From NCBI RefSeq assembly GCF_011682065.1, contig NZ_VUYU01000008.1:248001-312000 (forward strand): 64,000 nt of DNA, given 5' to 3'. This DNA is from Massilia rubra (GTDB lineage Bacteria; Pseudomonadota; Gammaproteobacteria; Burkholderiales; Burkholderiaceae_D). The notes beneath the pieces are model-generated. The model worked only from the letters and a program-made list of their open reading frames with translations. It was not told where the DNA came from and searched no databases. Within the stretch, counting starts at the first letter, position 1. Every line of letters begins with the position of its first letter. Both the position numbers and the translations under genes were made by a program. Positions 1 through 9,344 of this stretch are shown piece after piece.

Positions 1-144
1 GCCGTACGGATTCATCGTCGAGATGTCTTCTGGCTTGTTAAACAGGTCCACATCGCGCACTTCGAAGTCCATGCCTTTTTCGAACAGGACCAGGCGGCAG
101 CGTTGGGAGAACGGGCACGTGGTGCCGGAGTAGAGAACCATCAT
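1..144 (-). CDS. sspA: Stringent starvation protein A, N-terminal part (cut by window edge)
   Basis: The 48 visible residues begin MMVLYSGTTCPFSQRCRLVL and form the thioredoxin-like N-terminal part of a glutathione S-transferase fold. SspA is a GST-fold protein that binds RNA polymerase and acts in stress and stationary-phase gene control. The gene runs off the left edge, so its C-terminal helical domain is not seen. It lies about 100 bases downstream of petC on the same strand, and a petABC-sspA order is common in Betaproteobacteria, which supports the name over a generic GST. An ATG pair at the start leaves a one-codon ambiguity. Confidence 0.85.
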   Translation of the reverse strand, partial: MMVLYSGTTCPFSQRCRLVLFEKGMDFEVRDVDLFNKPEDISTMNPYG

Positions 145-248
145 TTTTATAGTTCCTTAGAAACAAAGGGGGTGAAACGACGAGCGGATCACCCCGAAAT
201 GTGCCCGCTGAATGACTCAGCGGGCAATGAATGAAGCGTGCAGCCTGC

Positions 249-1010
249 TTACTTGACTTCTTTCCAGAACGATGCGCTCAGGCGCCATGCGAACAGGGCG
301 AAGATCGACATCAGGAACAAGACCCACACGCCCAGGCTCTTGCGGGTGGCGGCGGCCGGCTCGGCCATCCACTCGAGGTAGGCCACCAGGTCGGCCGTCG
401 CTTCGTCGAACTGGAGCGGCGTCATGGTGCCGGGCGTGACTTGCGTAAAGCCAGCGAACTTGTGCACGGTTTTGTTTGCATCATGCGGATCTTTGACCTC
501 ATCCATCTTGATGGTACGCACACCCTGCTGTTGCCACATGACGTGCGGCATGGCGACGTTCTCGACCACCAGATTGTTCCATCCGGTCGGACGGGTATCG
601 TCCTTGTAGAAGGTACGCAGATAGGTGTACAGATAGTCGGGGCCGCTGCCGTGCGAGGAAGCCTTGGCGCGCGCGATCACCGACAGGTCGGGCGGTACCA
701 CGCCGAACCATTGCTTGGCGTCGGCCGGGCGCAGCGCGGTAGTCATCAGGGCGCCGACTTTTTCACCGGTAAACAGCAGGTTTTCCTTGATTTGATCTTC
801 CGTCAGACCCAGGTCTTTCAGGCGGTTGTAGCGCATCGAGGAAGCCGAGTGGCAGTTCAGGCAATGGTTGACGAACAGCTTGGCACCGTTTTGCAGCGAG
901 GAGAGGGTCGGACGCGCCGGCGCCTTGTCCAGCGGATGGCTGCCACCGCTGGCCAACGCCAGGCCCGGCAGCAATGCCAGGATCGCGATCAGTTTTTTCG
1001 GAAAATTCAT
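249..1010 (-). CDS. petC: Ubiquinol-cytochrome c reductase, cytochrome c1 subunit
   Basis: Haem-carrying subunit of the cytochrome bc1 complex, passing electrons from the Rieske protein to periplasmic cytochrome c. The 253-residue protein starts with a Sec signal peptide (MNFPKKLIAILALLPG, cleavage near ALASG), then a CLNCH c-type haem motif at residues 50-54, a likely axial Met in VAMPHVM, and a C-terminal membrane anchor at about 225-245. The reading frame is open 44 codons further upstream, but the signal peptide sets the start at 1010. It is the third gene of the petA-petB-petC operon, 29 bases after petB. Confidence 0.95.
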   Translation of the reverse strand: MNFPKKLIAILALLPGLALASGGSHPLDKAPARPTLSSLQNGAKLFVNHCLNCHSASSMRYNRLKDLGLTEDQIKENLLFTGEKVGALMTTALRPADAKQWFGVVPPDLSVIARAKASSHGSGPDYLYTYLRTFYKDDTRPTGWNNLVVENVAMPHVMWQQQGVRTIKMDEVKDPHDANKTVHKFAGFTQVTPGTMTPLQFDEATADLVAYLEWMAEPAAATRKSLGVWVLFLMSIFALFAWRLSASFWKEVK

Positions 1011-1039
1011 GTAATGTCCTTTTGCTGTGATGTCGTCGA

Positions 1040-2452
1040 TTAGTGCGGATGGAACGTCACACGTTTCGGCACGGGCTTGAAGGTGCCCATCGAGCTCCAC
1101 CAAGGCATCAACATGAAGAAACCGAAGTACAACAGGGTGCACACCTGCGACGCGGCCGTGAAGAAGGCGGTCGGCAACTGGGTGCCGAGGTAGCCGAGGA
1201 TCACGAACGAGAGGCCGAACACCATGTAGACATACTTGTGCCAGTCAGGACGGTAGCGGATCGACTTGACCGGCGACTGGTCCAGCCACGGCAGGGCGGC
1301 GATGATCATCACCGACGAACCGAACAGCACCACGCCCCAGAATTTCGCGTCCAGCACCTGCGGCAGCATGCCGATGATGACCAGCAGCGCGAAAGCGGCG
1401 ATGCCGGCCTTGACGATGAACGGCAGGCGCGTCTTGACCCAGATGAAGGCCACGTACAGGGCGATCGCACCCATCAGCACATACATGAAGTCGGCCGTGG
1501 TGGCGCGCAGCACCGAGTAGAACGGCGTGAAGTACCAGGTCGGGGCGATGTGCGCCGGGGTCTTGAGCGAATCGGCCGGGATGAAGTTGTTGTACTCCAG
1601 GAAGTAGCCGCCCATTTCCGGGGCAAAGAACACCACCGCGCTGAAGATCAGCAGGAACACCGACACGCCGAACAGATCGTGCGCCGAGTAGTAAGGATGG
1701 GACGGGATCGAATCGAGCGGATGGCCGTCCGGACCCAGGGTTTCCTTGACTTCGATACCGTCAGGATTGTTCGAACCGACTTCGTGCAGCGCGATCAGGT
1801 GGGCAGCAACCAGGCCCAGCAGAACCAGCGGAATCGCGATCACGTGGAAGGCGAAGAAGCGGTTCAGGGTGGCGTCGGAGACTACGTAGTCGCCGCGGAT
1901 CCACAGCGACAGGTCAGGGCCGATGAAAGGAATCGCACCGAACAGGTTGACGATCACCTGGGCGCCCCAGTACGACATCTGGCCCCATGGCAGCAGGTAG
2001 CCGAAGAAGGCTTCGGCCATCAGGCACAGGAAGATCGCAAAGCCGAACAGCCAGATCAGTTCGCGCGGTTTGCGGTAAGAACCGTACAGAAGGCCGCGCG
2101 TCATGTGCAGATAGACGATGATGAAGAAGGCCGAGGCGCCGGTCGAGTGCATGTAACGCACCAGCCAGCCCCACGGTACTTCGCGCATGATGTATTCGAC
2201 CGAACCGAAGGCCAGGTTGGCGTCCGGCTTGTAGTGCATGGTCAGGAAGATGCCGGTGACGATCTGCAATACCAGCACCAGCATCGCGAGCGAGCCAAAG
2301 ATGTACCAGAAATTGAAGTTTTTCGGGGCGTAGTACTGGCCCCACTGGTCGTTCCACAGCTTGGTCAGGGGAAAGCGATCGTCCACCCAGCCCAGCGCCT
2401 TGTCGGCCACCGGCGCATTCGCGGGGAACTTGGTTTCTTTAAAAGCGGCCAT
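1040..2452 (-). CDS. petB: Ubiquinol-cytochrome c reductase, cytochrome b subunit
   Basis: Membrane core of the bc1 complex, holding two b haems and the quinol oxidation and reduction sites. The 470 residues contain the usual hydrophobic helices. The Qo-site PEWY-like region is represented by APTWYFTPFYSVLR, with haem-ligand histidines in helices such as VRYMHSTGASAF and FFAFHVIAIPL. Length is normal for betaproteobacterial cytochrome b. The gene follows petA with a 2-base gap and precedes petC, so the three are almost certainly one transcript. Confidence 0.97.
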   Translation of the reverse strand: MAAFKETKFPANAPVADKALGWVDDRFPLTKLWNDQWGQYYAPKNFNFWYIFGSLAMLVLVLQIVTGIFLTMHYKPDANLAFGSVEYIMREVPWGWLVRYMHSTGASAFFIIVYLHMTRGLLYGSYRKPRELIWLFGFAIFLCLMAEAFFGYLLPWGQMSYWGAQVIVNLFGAIPFIGPDLSLWIRGDYVVSDATLNRFFAFHVIAIPLVLLGLVAAHLIALHEVGSNNPDGIEVKETLGPDGHPLDSIPSHPYYSAHDLFGVSVFLLIFSAVVFFAPEMGGYFLEYNNFIPADSLKTPAHIAPTWYFTPFYSVLRATTADFMYVLMGAIALYVAFIWVKTRLPFIVKAGIAAFALLVIIGMLPQVLDAKFWGVVLFGSSVMIIAALPWLDQSPVKSIRYRPDWHKYVYMVFGLSFVILGYLGTQLPTAFFTAASQVCTLLYFGFFMLMPWWSSMGTFKPVPKRVTFHPH

Positions 2453-2454
2453 GG

Positions 2455-3060
2455 TTATGCCTCGCCTTTCTCGTCTTTACCGATGATCAACTTGTCGCCC
2501 ACGAACATATGGCGCGGCACTTCCAGGTTGTCCGGCGCCGGCTTGTTCTTGAACACGCGACCGGCCAGGTCGAAGGTCGAACCGTGGCAAGGGCACAGGA
2601 AGCCGCCGTGCCAGTCGTCCGGCAGGTTCGGCTGGGCGCCTTCGGTGAACTTCGAGGTTGGCGAGCAGCCCAGGTGCGAGCAGATGCCGACCGCGACCAG
2701 CAGCTCGGGCTTGATCGAACGGTGTTCATTGCGTGCGTACTCGGGCGTGAGCGCGTCGGGCGTGCGCTCCGACTTCGGATCGGCGACCGCGCCGTCGGTC
2801 TTCTTCAGCGAAGCGACCATTTCCGGCGAACGCTTGAGAATCCACACGGGCTTGCCGCGCCATTCCACGGTTTTCATTTCGCCGACCACCATGCCGGCAA
2901 TATCTACTTCTACCGGCGCGCCAGCGGCTTTTGCCTTCTCCGACGGCTGGAATGTGCTTACCAAGGCTCCCGCCGTGGCCAAACCGACAACACCACCCGC
3001 CGCGCACGTAGCGGCGAGCATGACGCGTCGGCCCGGATCGACCTGCTTTTCGTTACTCAT
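2455..3060 (-). CDS. petA: Ubiquinol-cytochrome c reductase, Rieske iron-sulfur subunit
   Basis: Rieske [2Fe-2S] protein that takes the first electron from ubiquinol in the bc1 complex. The 201-residue chain has an N-terminal twin-arginine pair (GRRVML, residues 10-14) before a hydrophobic segment at about 15-37, fitting a Tat-inserted anchor. The two cluster boxes are CSHLGC (127-132) and CPCHGS (156-161); C127, H129, C156 and H159 would bind the cluster, and C132/C158 would form the disulfide. It is the first gene of the operon and has a good promoter about 65 bases upstream. Confidence 0.97.
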   Translation of the reverse strand: MSNEKQVDPGRRVMLAATCAAGGVVGLATAGALVSTFQPSEKAKAAGAPVEVDIAGMVVGEMKTVEWRGKPVWILKRSPEMVASLKKTDGAVADPKSERTPDALTPEYARNEHRSIKPELLVAVGICSHLGCSPTSKFTEGAQPNLPDDWHGGFLCPCHGSTFDLAGRVFKNKPAPDNLEVPRHMFVGDKLIIGKDEKGEA

Positions 3061-3124
3061 ACCAACCCCAATCAGTCAAAATGCGAAATCTTAAAAAGCT
3101 ACTTAGAGCTTCTAGCAACCTTAA

Positions 3125-3153
3125 ATTATAAGGGAATAGGGGGGCGAGTTAAA
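3125..3153 (-). promoter_or_regulatory. Candidate sigma-70 promoter of petABC
   Basis: Read on the minus strand there is a perfect -10 TATAAT (3130 to 3125), a 17-base spacer and a poor -35 TTTAAC (3153 to 3148). It lies about 65 bases before the petA start in an AT-rich stretch that contrasts with the GC-rich genes. A second -35-like TTGACA occurs farther upstream at 3181-3176. Confidence 0.45.
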
Positions 3154-3291
3154 GAAAAAATGTTGCTCGTGCGCCTGTCAAGAGAGAATCATCGCCAATT
3201 TGAAACGAATCAGACGCCCGTTGCGCGCATTTCGCGCCAGTCAGCCCTGTTTGCAGGACGATCGCGCTTGGCCGGGAACCGATGACACGGT

Positions 3292-3319
3292 TTGGTTTCT
3301 AATAGCGGTAAGGTATGAT
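3292..3319 (+). promoter_or_regulatory. Candidate promoter of mscL
   Basis: TTGGTT (3292-3297), a 16-base spacer and TATGAT (3314-3319) lie 35 bases before the mscL start codon. The match to sigma-70 is fair but not decisive. Confidence 0.35.
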
Positions 3320-3354
3320 CCGGATGGCTATTTCACAATCTTTGGGGGGCGATA

Positions 3355-3774
3355 ATGACGATGATGAGCGAGTTCCGGCAGTTCGCAATGAAGGGCAATG
3401 TGGTCGACCTCGCGGTCGGCGTGATCATTGGTGGTGCTTTCGGCAAGATTGTCGATTCATTGGTGCAAGACATCATCATGCCGCCCATCGGCCGCCTGTT
3501 CGGCGGGCTCGATTTTGCCAATTATTATTTGCCCTTGAACAACCAGGCCATGAACCTGACCCTGGTCGAAGCCAAGAAAGCCGGCGCGGTGCTTGCCTAC
3601 GGTAACTTCCTGACCATCCTGCTCAATTTCATCATTCTCGCCTTCATCATCTTCCAGATGATCCGCCTGATGAACAAGCTGCGCCGCGCCGAGGAACCGC
3701 CGGCGGTGGCGGCCTCCCCGACCCCCGAAGACGTGCTGTTGCTGCGCGAGATACGCGATTCGCTGAAAAAATAG
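3355..3774 (+). CDS. mscL: Large-conductance mechanosensitive channel
   Basis: Inner-membrane pentameric channel that opens under high membrane tension and releases solutes during hypo-osmotic shock. The 139-residue protein has the family pattern: N-terminal amphipathic helix ([19 protein letters not shown]), first pore helix ([25 protein letters not shown]), periplasmic loop, second helix ([19 protein letters not shown]) and a charged cytoplasmic bundle. Three in-frame ATGs lie close together; the G-rich ribosome site (GGGGGG) about six bases before 3355 favours the first. The DegS-like protease gene follows after 13 bases. Confidence 0.95.
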   Translation: MTMMSEFRQFAMKGNVVDLAVGVIIGGAFGKIVDSLVQDIIMPPIGRLFGGLDFANYYLPLNNQAMNLTLVEAKKAGAVLAYGNFLTILLNFIILAFIIFQMIRLMNKLRRAEEPPAVAASPTPEDVLLLREIRDSLKK

Positions 3775-3787
3775 ACGGGAGGGCGCG

Positions 3788-4936
3788 ATGCGGCGCTTGT
3801 GGTTGCTGTTTGCCCAGGTGGTCACGATGGCACTGGCGCTGTACCTGGTGGCCGCGGCCGTGCGCCCGGACTGGCTGGCGTGGCCGGCGCGCCGGCTTGA
3901 ACCGGCCAGGGTCGCCGGCAACGTGCCGCTGCTGCAGGCCCCGGGCGCGGTCCCGGCCGCGGGCAGCTACCGCGAGGCGGCCGCGCGCGCCATGCCGGCC
4001 GTGGTCAACATTCTCACCAGCAAGGATCGCGGGCGCGAGCATCCGCTGCTGAAAGACCCGTTCTTCCGCCGCTTTTTCGGCGACCGCCTGCCGCCCGAGG
4101 AGCAGCAGGCCAGCCTGGGCTCCGGCGTGATCGTCAGCCCGGACGGGGTCATCCTTACCAACAACCATGTCATCGAAGGCGCCGACCAGATCCAGGTGGT
4201 GCTGGCGGACGGGCGCAAGGCGCCCGCGCGCGTGGTCGGCAGCGACCCGGAGACTGATCTGGCGGTGATCCGCATCGATGTGCGCAAGCTGCCCGCGATC
4301 GTGCTCGGCAACGATGCGGCGGTGCGCGTGGGCGACGTGGTGCTGGCCATCGGCAACCCGTTCGGGGTCGGCCAGACGGTTACCCTGGGCATCGTGTCCG
4401 CGCTCGGGCGCAACAACCTGCACATCAACCAGTTCGAAAACTTCATCCAGACCGACGCCGCAATCAACTTCGGCAACTCGGGCGGGGCCCTGGTCGATAC
4501 CAACGGCCACCTGCTCGGCATCAATTCGGCCATTTATTCGCAAAGCGGCGGCTCGGTCGGGATCGGCTTCGCGATTCCCGTCACCACCGCCAAAACGGTG
4601 CTCGACGCCATCCTCCGCCACGGGGCCGTGGTGCGCGGCTGGATCGGCATCGAAACCCAGGACATCACGCCCGAGCTGGCGGACAGCTTCGGGCTCGAGC
4701 GGCAAAGCGGCACCATCATCGCCGGCGTGGTGCGCAATGGCCCGGCCGACCGCGCCGGGCTGCGTCCGGGCGACATCTTGCTGGCCGTCGACGGCAAGGA
4801 CGCCGGCAGCACCAACGACACGCTGAACCTGATCGCGCAACTGGCGCCGGGCGGCAAGGCTACAATGACCGTGATGCGCAAGAACCGCCCGGCAACGGTC
4901 GACGTCACCGTCGGCAAGCGCCCGCGTCCGCAGTAG
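3788..4936 (+). CDS. Membrane-anchored trypsin-like serine protease with one PDZ domain (DegS/DegQ family)
   Basis: HtrA-family periplasmic protease for envelope protein quality control or sigma-E-type signalling. The 382 residues hold an N-terminal membrane segment at about 8-26 without a clear cleavage site, then the protease domain with catalytic H127 (NNHVIEG), D157 (DPETDLAV) and S231 (GNSGGAL), and a single PDZ domain at about 280-375. One anchor plus one PDZ resembles DegS more than two-PDZ DegP, but no RseA-like gene is nearby, so the specific role is open. It may be cotranscribed with mscL, 13 bases upstream. Confidence 0.88.
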   Translation: MRRLWLLFAQVVTMALALYLVAAAVRPDWLAWPARRLEPARVAGNVPLLQAPGAVPAAGSYREAAARAMPAVVNILTSKDRGREHPLLKDPFFRRFFGDRLPPEEQQASLGSGVIVSPDGVILTNNHVIEGADQIQVVLADGRKAPARVVGSDPETDLAVIRIDVRKLPAIVLGNDAAVRVGDVVLAIGNPFGVGQTVTLGIVSALGRNNLHINQFENFIQTDAAINFGNSGGALVDTNGHLLGINSAIYSQSGGSVGIGFAIPVTTAKTVLDAILRHGAVVRGWIGIETQDITPELADSFGLERQSGTIIAGVVRNGPADRAGLRPGDILLAVDGKDAGSTNDTLNLIAQLAPGGKATMTVMRKNRPATVDVTVGKRPRPQ

Positions 4937-4984
4937 CCATTCCGCTGTAGCTTTCCTTGTCTTACCTTTTCTTCCGGACCCACA

Positions 4985-5674
4985 ATGCATTTGCGCGACC
5001 TGACGCAGTTTCTGAACGAATTAAGCGAAAATAACAACCGTCCCTGGTTCATCATGAACAAACCGCGCTACGATATCTTGCGCGAAGAATTCCTGGCCGT
5101 CGTGACCGAACTGATCCGCGAACTGAGCAAGTTCGATAAGCAGGTGGCGGCCTGCAATCCCAAGAAAGCGATGTTCCGCATCAACCGCGATATTCGCTTT
5201 GCCAACGACAAGCGCCCGTACAAGACGCGCTTCTCGGCCGGCATCACGCCCAAGGACCTGCGGCGGCCGAGTGCCGGTGGCGGCTCCACCTATTATTTTC
5301 AGATCGAAGGCAATGGCACATTGCAGTTCGGGGTCGGCGAATACCTGCCGCCGGCGCCGCGCCTGAAGGCAATTCGTGAGCAGATTGTCAACGACGCGAC
5401 AGGATTTGCCAAAGTGCTGAAGAATAAACAACTGCGCGCCACCTACGGCGACCTGCTGGACGAAGACAAGCTGCAGCGTCCGCCCAAAGGCTTCGATCCG
5501 CAGCATGTGCATATCGAGTATCTGAAGCTGAAAAGCTTTTTCGTCTGGACCGAGATCGACCTGAAGATCAATCAACCGGACCAGCTGGTGCCGGACCTGG
5601 CGCGCGGATTCAAAGATGCCTTCGCGCTGGTGACGTGGTTGCGCGGCGTGGAGATGAGCAACGTAGAAGAATAA
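4985..5674 (+). CDS. DUF2461 family protein
   Basis: The 229-residue protein matches the widespread DUF2461/TIGR02453 family of unknown biochemical function. Recognisable parts are the N-terminal NNRPWFIMNKPRYD motif, the central FRINRDIRFANDKRPYKTRF block, and a C-terminal region with HVHIEYLKLKSFFVW. There is no signal peptide or membrane segment, so it should be cytoplasmic. The start codon follows the protease gene by 48 bases. The cupin gene begins 11 bases after its stop, so the two may share a transcript. Confidence 0.8.
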   Translation: MHLRDLTQFLNELSENNNRPWFIMNKPRYDILREEFLAVVTELIRELSKFDKQVAACNPKKAMFRINRDIRFANDKRPYKTRFSAGITPKDLRRPSAGGGSTYYFQIEGNGTLQFGVGEYLPPAPRLKAIREQIVNDATGFAKVLKNKQLRATYGDLLDEDKLQRPPKGFDPQHVHIEYLKLKSFFVWTEIDLKINQPDQLVPDLARGFKDAFALVTWLRGVEMSNVEE

Positions 5675-5685
5675 AGGGAAACATC

Positions 5686-6015
5686 ATGGCCTTGCAACAT
5701 GCCGCCTCGGGCGAGCTGATTCCACTTCAACGCGGCGACGACGACATCGCCCATTTCACCTCGGTGGCGCTGGCCAAGACCGGGAACATGGAGCTGATCC
5801 GGCTGGTGCTGCCCAAGGACCGGGACATGCCGGTGCACAAGGTCGATGGCGAAATCACCTTGCTGTGCTTGCAGGGCGAGATCGTGTGCGATGCGCACGG
5901 CAAGAGCGTGGTGCTGCGTCCGGGCGAGATGCTGTACCTGCTCGGCGGCGTGCCGCATGGCTTGCGTGCGAATGACGATGCGGTGGCGCTGTTGACCATC
6001 TTGCTCACGTCCTGA
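5686..6015 (+). CDS. Small single-domain cupin protein
   Basis: A 109-residue protein with one cupin barrel: motif 1-like KDRDMPVHKVDGEITLLCLQ and motif 2-like RPGEMLYLLGGVPHGLRA. The conserved glycines and histidines suit a small metal-binding or ligand-binding cupin, but no substrate can be read from the sequence. The frame is open 17 codons upstream. The ATG at 5686 is chosen because it follows AAAGGGAAACATC and removes an overlap with the DUF2461 gene. Confidence 0.75.
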   Translation: MALQHAASGELIPLQRGDDDIAHFTSVALAKTGNMELIRLVLPKDRDMPVHKVDGEITLLCLQGEIVCDAHGKSVVLRPGEMLYLLGGVPHGLRANDDAVALLTILLTS

Positions 6016-6077
6016 AGCCTTGACCGTGGCAAGGGACAGGTTAAGATGATACTGAGCACATTCCTCCGGAGAATCCC

Positions 6078-6800
6078 GTGGACCGCCACCGTTTTTTGAT
6101 ACTCGCGCTGGCCTTGAGCCTACTGGGTGCAGGGGCCGCTGCCGCTGCCGAGACCAGGGAAATGCACGTTTCCACCCTGGTCGGCAGTGATCCGTCCACC
6201 AACATCGCCGAACTGGTCATGGCCGAAGCCTATCGCCGCATCGGCCGGGTGCTGGTGTTGCACAAGCTGCCGGGCGAACGCACCCTGATGATGGCCAACG
6301 AAGGCAGGATGGATGGCGAGCTGTATCGAAAGGTCGGCATGGAGCGGGAATATCCGAACCTGATGATCGTTCCCGTGCCCTTGCTGACCTATGAGATCGT
6401 CATCTTCACGCGCGGGACCGAGTTCATCGTCAACGGCTGGGAAAGCCTGCGACCGTTCTCGATCGGCTATGTGCGCGGCATCAAGATCGTCAAGGAAAAT
6501 ACGGTGGGCATGAAGACCGAAGCGGTGCCTACCATGGAACAAGCTTTCCAGAAGCTGAGCATGGGACGCACCGATGTCGTGGTCGGCAACCGCTTGTCGG
6601 GACTGGCCGCCGCCGAGATCCTCAACATCGACGATGTGCGCGCGCTCTCGCCCGCACTGGCCTCGTTTCCGGTGTACCACTACGTGAACAAGAACCACGC
6701 CGCGCTGGTGCCGGCACTGGCGGCGGCCCTGCAGGCAATGAAGGCGGACAAGACCATCGAAAAACTGCAGAAACAGGGCGCGCGCGGCGCAACGCCCTGA
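6078..6800 (+). CDS. Periplasmic solute-binding-like protein (SBP_bac_3 type)
   Basis: A 240-residue protein with a signal peptide (hydrophobic stretch to about residue 24, AAAAAE) followed by an amino-acid-binding-protein-like fold. Features include GERTLMMANEGRMDGELYR and a second-lobe segment with MEQAFQKLSMGRTDVVVGN. No transporter permease or ATPase gene is adjacent, so it is probably one of the stand-alone periplasmic binding proteins common in Oxalobacteraceae; the ligand is unknown. The start is GTG at 6078, preceded by a good CCGGAG site eight bases upstream. The gene converges on gpsA. Confidence 0.75.
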   Translation: MDRHRFLILALALSLLGAGAAAAAETREMHVSTLVGSDPSTNIAELVMAEAYRRIGRVLVLHKLPGERTLMMANEGRMDGELYRKVGMEREYPNLMIVPVPLLTYEIVIFTRGTEFIVNGWESLRPFSIGYVRGIKIVKENTVGMKTEAVPTMEQAFQKLSMGRTDVVVGNRLSGLAAAEILNIDDVRALSPALASFPVYHYVNKNHAALVPALAAALQAMKADKTIEKLQKQGARGATP

Positions 6801-6833
6801 TGTCCGGCGGCGGCGACCTGCTCGCCTGACCCT

Positions 6834-7874
6834 TCAGCTCAATTCATCGCGCGGATCGCGCGCCAGCAATTGCGCCAGCATCGCCTGGGGCGTGTCGCCA
6901 TCGAACAGCACGCCGGCCACCGCATTGGTGATCGGCATGTCCACGCCCAGCGTGCGCGCCAGCGCGCGTACCGCTTTCGCGCATGGCACGCCTTCGGCCA
7001 CATGCCCGAGCTCGGCCACGATGGTGTCGAGCGCCTTGCCTTGCGCCAGGCCCAGGCCCACGCGGCGGTTGCGCGACAGGTCGCCGGTGCAGGTCAGGAT
7101 CAGGTCGCCCATACCGGTCAATCCCATGAAGGTGGCCGGAATGCCGCCCAGCGCCGTGCCCAGCCGCGTAATCTCGGCCAGCCCGCGCGTGATCAAGGCC
7201 GCGCGCGCATTCAAGCCCAGCCCCAGCCCGTCGGCCACGCCGGTGGCGATCGCCAGCACATTCTTGACCGCGCCGCCCACTTCCACGCCGACCAGGTCGT
7301 CGCAGGCATATACGCGGATTGGGCCGCCATGCACCGTGGACACCACCCGCTCGCGCAGCATGTCCGAGCGCGACGCCACGGTCAGCGCACACGGCAAGCC
7401 GCGTGCCACTTCCTGCGCGAACGACGGTCCCGACAGCGCTGCGCCGGCCACCCCGGCGCCCAGCACCTGCTGCACCACCTGGTGCGGCAACAGGCCGGTA
7501 TCGCCCTCGAAGCCCTTGCAAAGCCAGACGATATGCGATATTGCGTGCGCTTGCAGTTGCAGCAAGAGCGGGCGCAGCCCGGCCACCGGGCAGGCCGCGA
7601 TCAGCAGCGGCGCCTGGTCCTCGGGCGTGCCGAGCACGTGCGCCATGGCGGCGTCGAAATCGGCCGTGACCCGCAAGCCGGGCGCAAACGCGCAGCCGGG
7701 CAGGTAAGCACGGTTCTCGCGCGCCAGCGCCATGGCGTCCATGGCGGCGCCATTGCGGCCCCACATCAGCACATCATGGCGCCCCGCCAGGGCAATCGCC
7801 ACGGCGGTGCCCCAGGCCCCGGCGCCCAGGACGGTAATCTTGCGGGGTGAAACCTTGTGCGTGCTGGTCGGCAT
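6834..7874 (-). CDS. gpsA: NAD(P)-dependent glycerol-3-phosphate dehydrogenase
   Basis: Reduces dihydroxyacetone phosphate to sn-glycerol-3-phosphate for phospholipid synthesis, in the cytoplasm. The N-terminal Rossmann motif is [12 protein letters not shown]. The family block [22 protein letters not shown] carries the catalytic lysine, and the [12 protein letters not shown] and SRNRRVG motifs follow. About 346 residues is normal. The frame extends six codons further, into the stop region of the SH3 gene; the ATG at 7874, five bases past that stop, is the better start. Last gene of the rhodanese-grxC-secB-SH3-gpsA series. Confidence 0.95.
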   Translation of the reverse strand: MPTSTHKVSPRKITVLGAGAWGTAVAIALAGRHDVLMWGRNGAAMDAMALARENRAYLPGCAFAPGLRVTADFDAAMAHVLGTPEDQAPLLIAACPVAGLRPLLLQLQAHAISHIVWLCKGFEGDTGLLPHQVVQQVLGAGVAGAALSGPSFAQEVARGLPCALTVASRSDMLRERVVSTVHGGPIRVYACDDLVGVEVGGAVKNVLAIATGVADGLGLGLNARAALITRGLAEITRLGTALGGIPATFMGLTGMGDLILTCTGDLSRNRRVGLGLAQGKALDTIVAELGHVAEGVPCAKAVRALARTLGVDMPITNAVAGVLFDGDTPQAMLAQLLARDPRDELS

Positions 7875-7879
7875 GGGGC

Positions 7880-8323
7880 TCAGATGCCCCACACGTCGGC
7901 GGCGCGCATATAGCCGGTGATGCCGTCACGATGACGGACTTTGACCCAGCTTGACGCCGGCGCATCGACCAGTTCCAGCAGCACGCCCTTGTCGGCGGTC
8001 ATCACCGGATTGGCGTCGGCGTCGGCCGCGCTGCGCACTTTGGCGTTGGCGCTGCGCACCACCAGGGTGCGGCGCGGGCTGAGCGACTTGGCTTCGGCCC
8101 AGGCCAGGTCGCCGCTGACATCGCGCAGCTTGACCCATTCGCCATAGGTGAGCACGACTTCGACCGGCATGCCGCGCGGCGCGATGAACAGCCGGGTGCC
8201 TTTGAGCGAGGGCGCGTCATACAGGATCAGGCTGGCCGCGCCGACGCTCTTGAATTCGAGCGCGTGCGCCGAGGCCGAGGCCAGCACGAATGCGGCACTG
8301 AGGAGAAAACGGGGAATTGTCAT
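7880..8323 (-). CDS. Exported SH3-domain protein
   Basis: A 147-residue protein with a signal peptide ([21 protein letters not shown], about 21 residues) and bacterial SH3-like repeats. The first half contains [20 protein letters not shown], the second [20 protein letters not shown] and [22 protein letters not shown], the latter typical of SH3_3 domains. Likely periplasmic, perhaps binding peptidoglycan or peptides; the function is not established. Sits between secB and gpsA on the same strand, five bases before gpsA. Confidence 0.8.
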   Translation of the reverse strand: MTIPRFLLSAAFVLASASAHALEFKSVGAASLILYDAPSLKGTRLFIAPRGMPVEVVLTYGEWVKLRDVSGDLAWAEAKSLSPRRTLVVRSANAKVRSAADADANPVMTADKGVLLELVDAPASSWVKVRHRDGITGYMRAADVWGI

Positions 8324-8445
8324 TGCGTGGCCTTCGCCGTGAGAGTGCAGGGTGGCGGCCGCCAGGGGCGACGGAGATCCGTGCCCGGACAGGACCCGCG
8401 CGCAACTGCTGCGCGCGGGCGGCCCGGCCCACCCTGCGGTCGTGC

Positions 8446-8919
8446 TTAGTGTGCTGCGGTGTCCGCTGGGGCAGCGGCGGCTGCATCAGCCAGCGCCTGA
8501 CGACGCTGCTGGTAGAACACTTCGAAATTGATCTCTGCCAGATGCACAGGCGGGAAGCCGGCACGGGTGATCACGTCGGCGATATTGCCGCGCAGGTAAG
8601 GGTAAACGATGTTCGGGCAGCCGATTCCCAGCAGGGGATCCATCTGGTCCGCAGGAATGTTGCGTGCTTCGAAGATACCAGCTTGCTTGCCTTCAACCAG
8701 GAACGCAACCTTGTCCTTGACCTTGGCGGTCACGGTGATGGTGACGGTCGACTCGTAGATACCGTCGGCGATGGCTTCGGCGCCAACGTCCAGCGACACT
8801 TCGATCGACGGCGCTTCTTGCTCGAGGAAGATGGCTGGGGAATTCGGCTGTTCCAGCGACATGTCTTTCAGGTAGACGCGTTGGATTTGGAATACGGGTT
8901 GCAGATTTTCGTCAGACAT
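8446..8919 (-). CDS. secB: Protein-export chaperone SecB
   Basis: Tetrameric cytoplasmic chaperone that keeps preproteins unfolded and delivers them to SecA. The 157 residues show the family signature: [19 protein letters not shown] near the N-terminus, then [36 protein letters not shown]. The Ala-rich tail is common in this group. The gene is downstream of grxC (148-base gap) in a conserved rhodanese-grxC-secB order. A GC-rich perfect 10-bp hairpin (8395-8419) lies just after its stop, with no T tract. Confidence 0.97.
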   Translation of the reverse strand: MSDENLQPVFQIQRVYLKDMSLEQPNSPAIFLEQEAPSIEVSLDVGAEAIADGIYESTVTITVTAKVKDKVAFLVEGKQAGIFEARNIPADQMDPLLGIGCPNIVYPYLRGNIADVITRAGFPPVHLAEINFEVFYQQRRQALADAAAAAPADTAAH

Positions 8920-9067
8920 GGAACGCTTTCGTTGAGAAATTAACAGAACGGCGACACGCCGTTCCCTCTGTGCTTGGACTTCAAACGCGACGGCAATTGT
9001 AGCAAAATCATACGACTTGAAATAGTTTTGCGCAATCGATTAGCGGTAACCCGGGACTATATGCCGA

Positions 9068-9331
9068 TCAAAGCCCTTTTAACAAGGGATCGAGGCGTCC
9101 TTGTTGATCGAGCGCATACAAGTCATCGAAACCGCCGACGTGCGTCTCGCCCACGTAAATCTGGGGCACGGTGCGGCGGCCGGTCTTGTTCATCATGACC
9201 GTTTTTTGTTCCGGGTCGAGGTCGACGCGGATTTTCTCGATGTCGGTCACGCCCTTCGCTTCGAGCAGGCGCTCGGCGCGCACGCAGTACGGGCAGGAGG
9301 CGGTATGGTAGAGCACTACATGGGCTGTCAT
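9068..9331 (-). CDS. grxC: Glutaredoxin 3
   Basis: Small glutathione-dependent thiol-disulfide oxidoreductase of the cytoplasm. The 87-residue protein has the redox motif CPYC at residues 13-16 and the glutathione-binding TVPQIYVGETHVGGFDDLYAL block. The frame is open 21 codons upstream; the ATG at 9331 gives the normal glutaredoxin length and follows a GAAAGG site. It lies 13 bases after the rhodanese stop, so the two are probably cotranscribed. Confidence 0.95.
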   Translation of the reverse strand: MTAHVVLYHTASCPYCVRAERLLEAKGVTDIEKIRVDLDPEQKTVMMNKTGRRTVPQIYVGETHVGGFDDLYALDQQGRLDPLLKGL

Positions 9332-9344
9332 GGTGTTTCCTTTC

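Noticed and set aside
1043-3094. Long open frame on the plus strand across petB and petA
   Set aside because: It is antisense to the bc1 genes, His/Arg-rich with no domain, and is a by-product of GC-rich codon use.
8395-8419. Terminator after secB
   Set aside because: The perfect 10-bp stem has no T run on the minus strand, so it is only noted as a hairpin.
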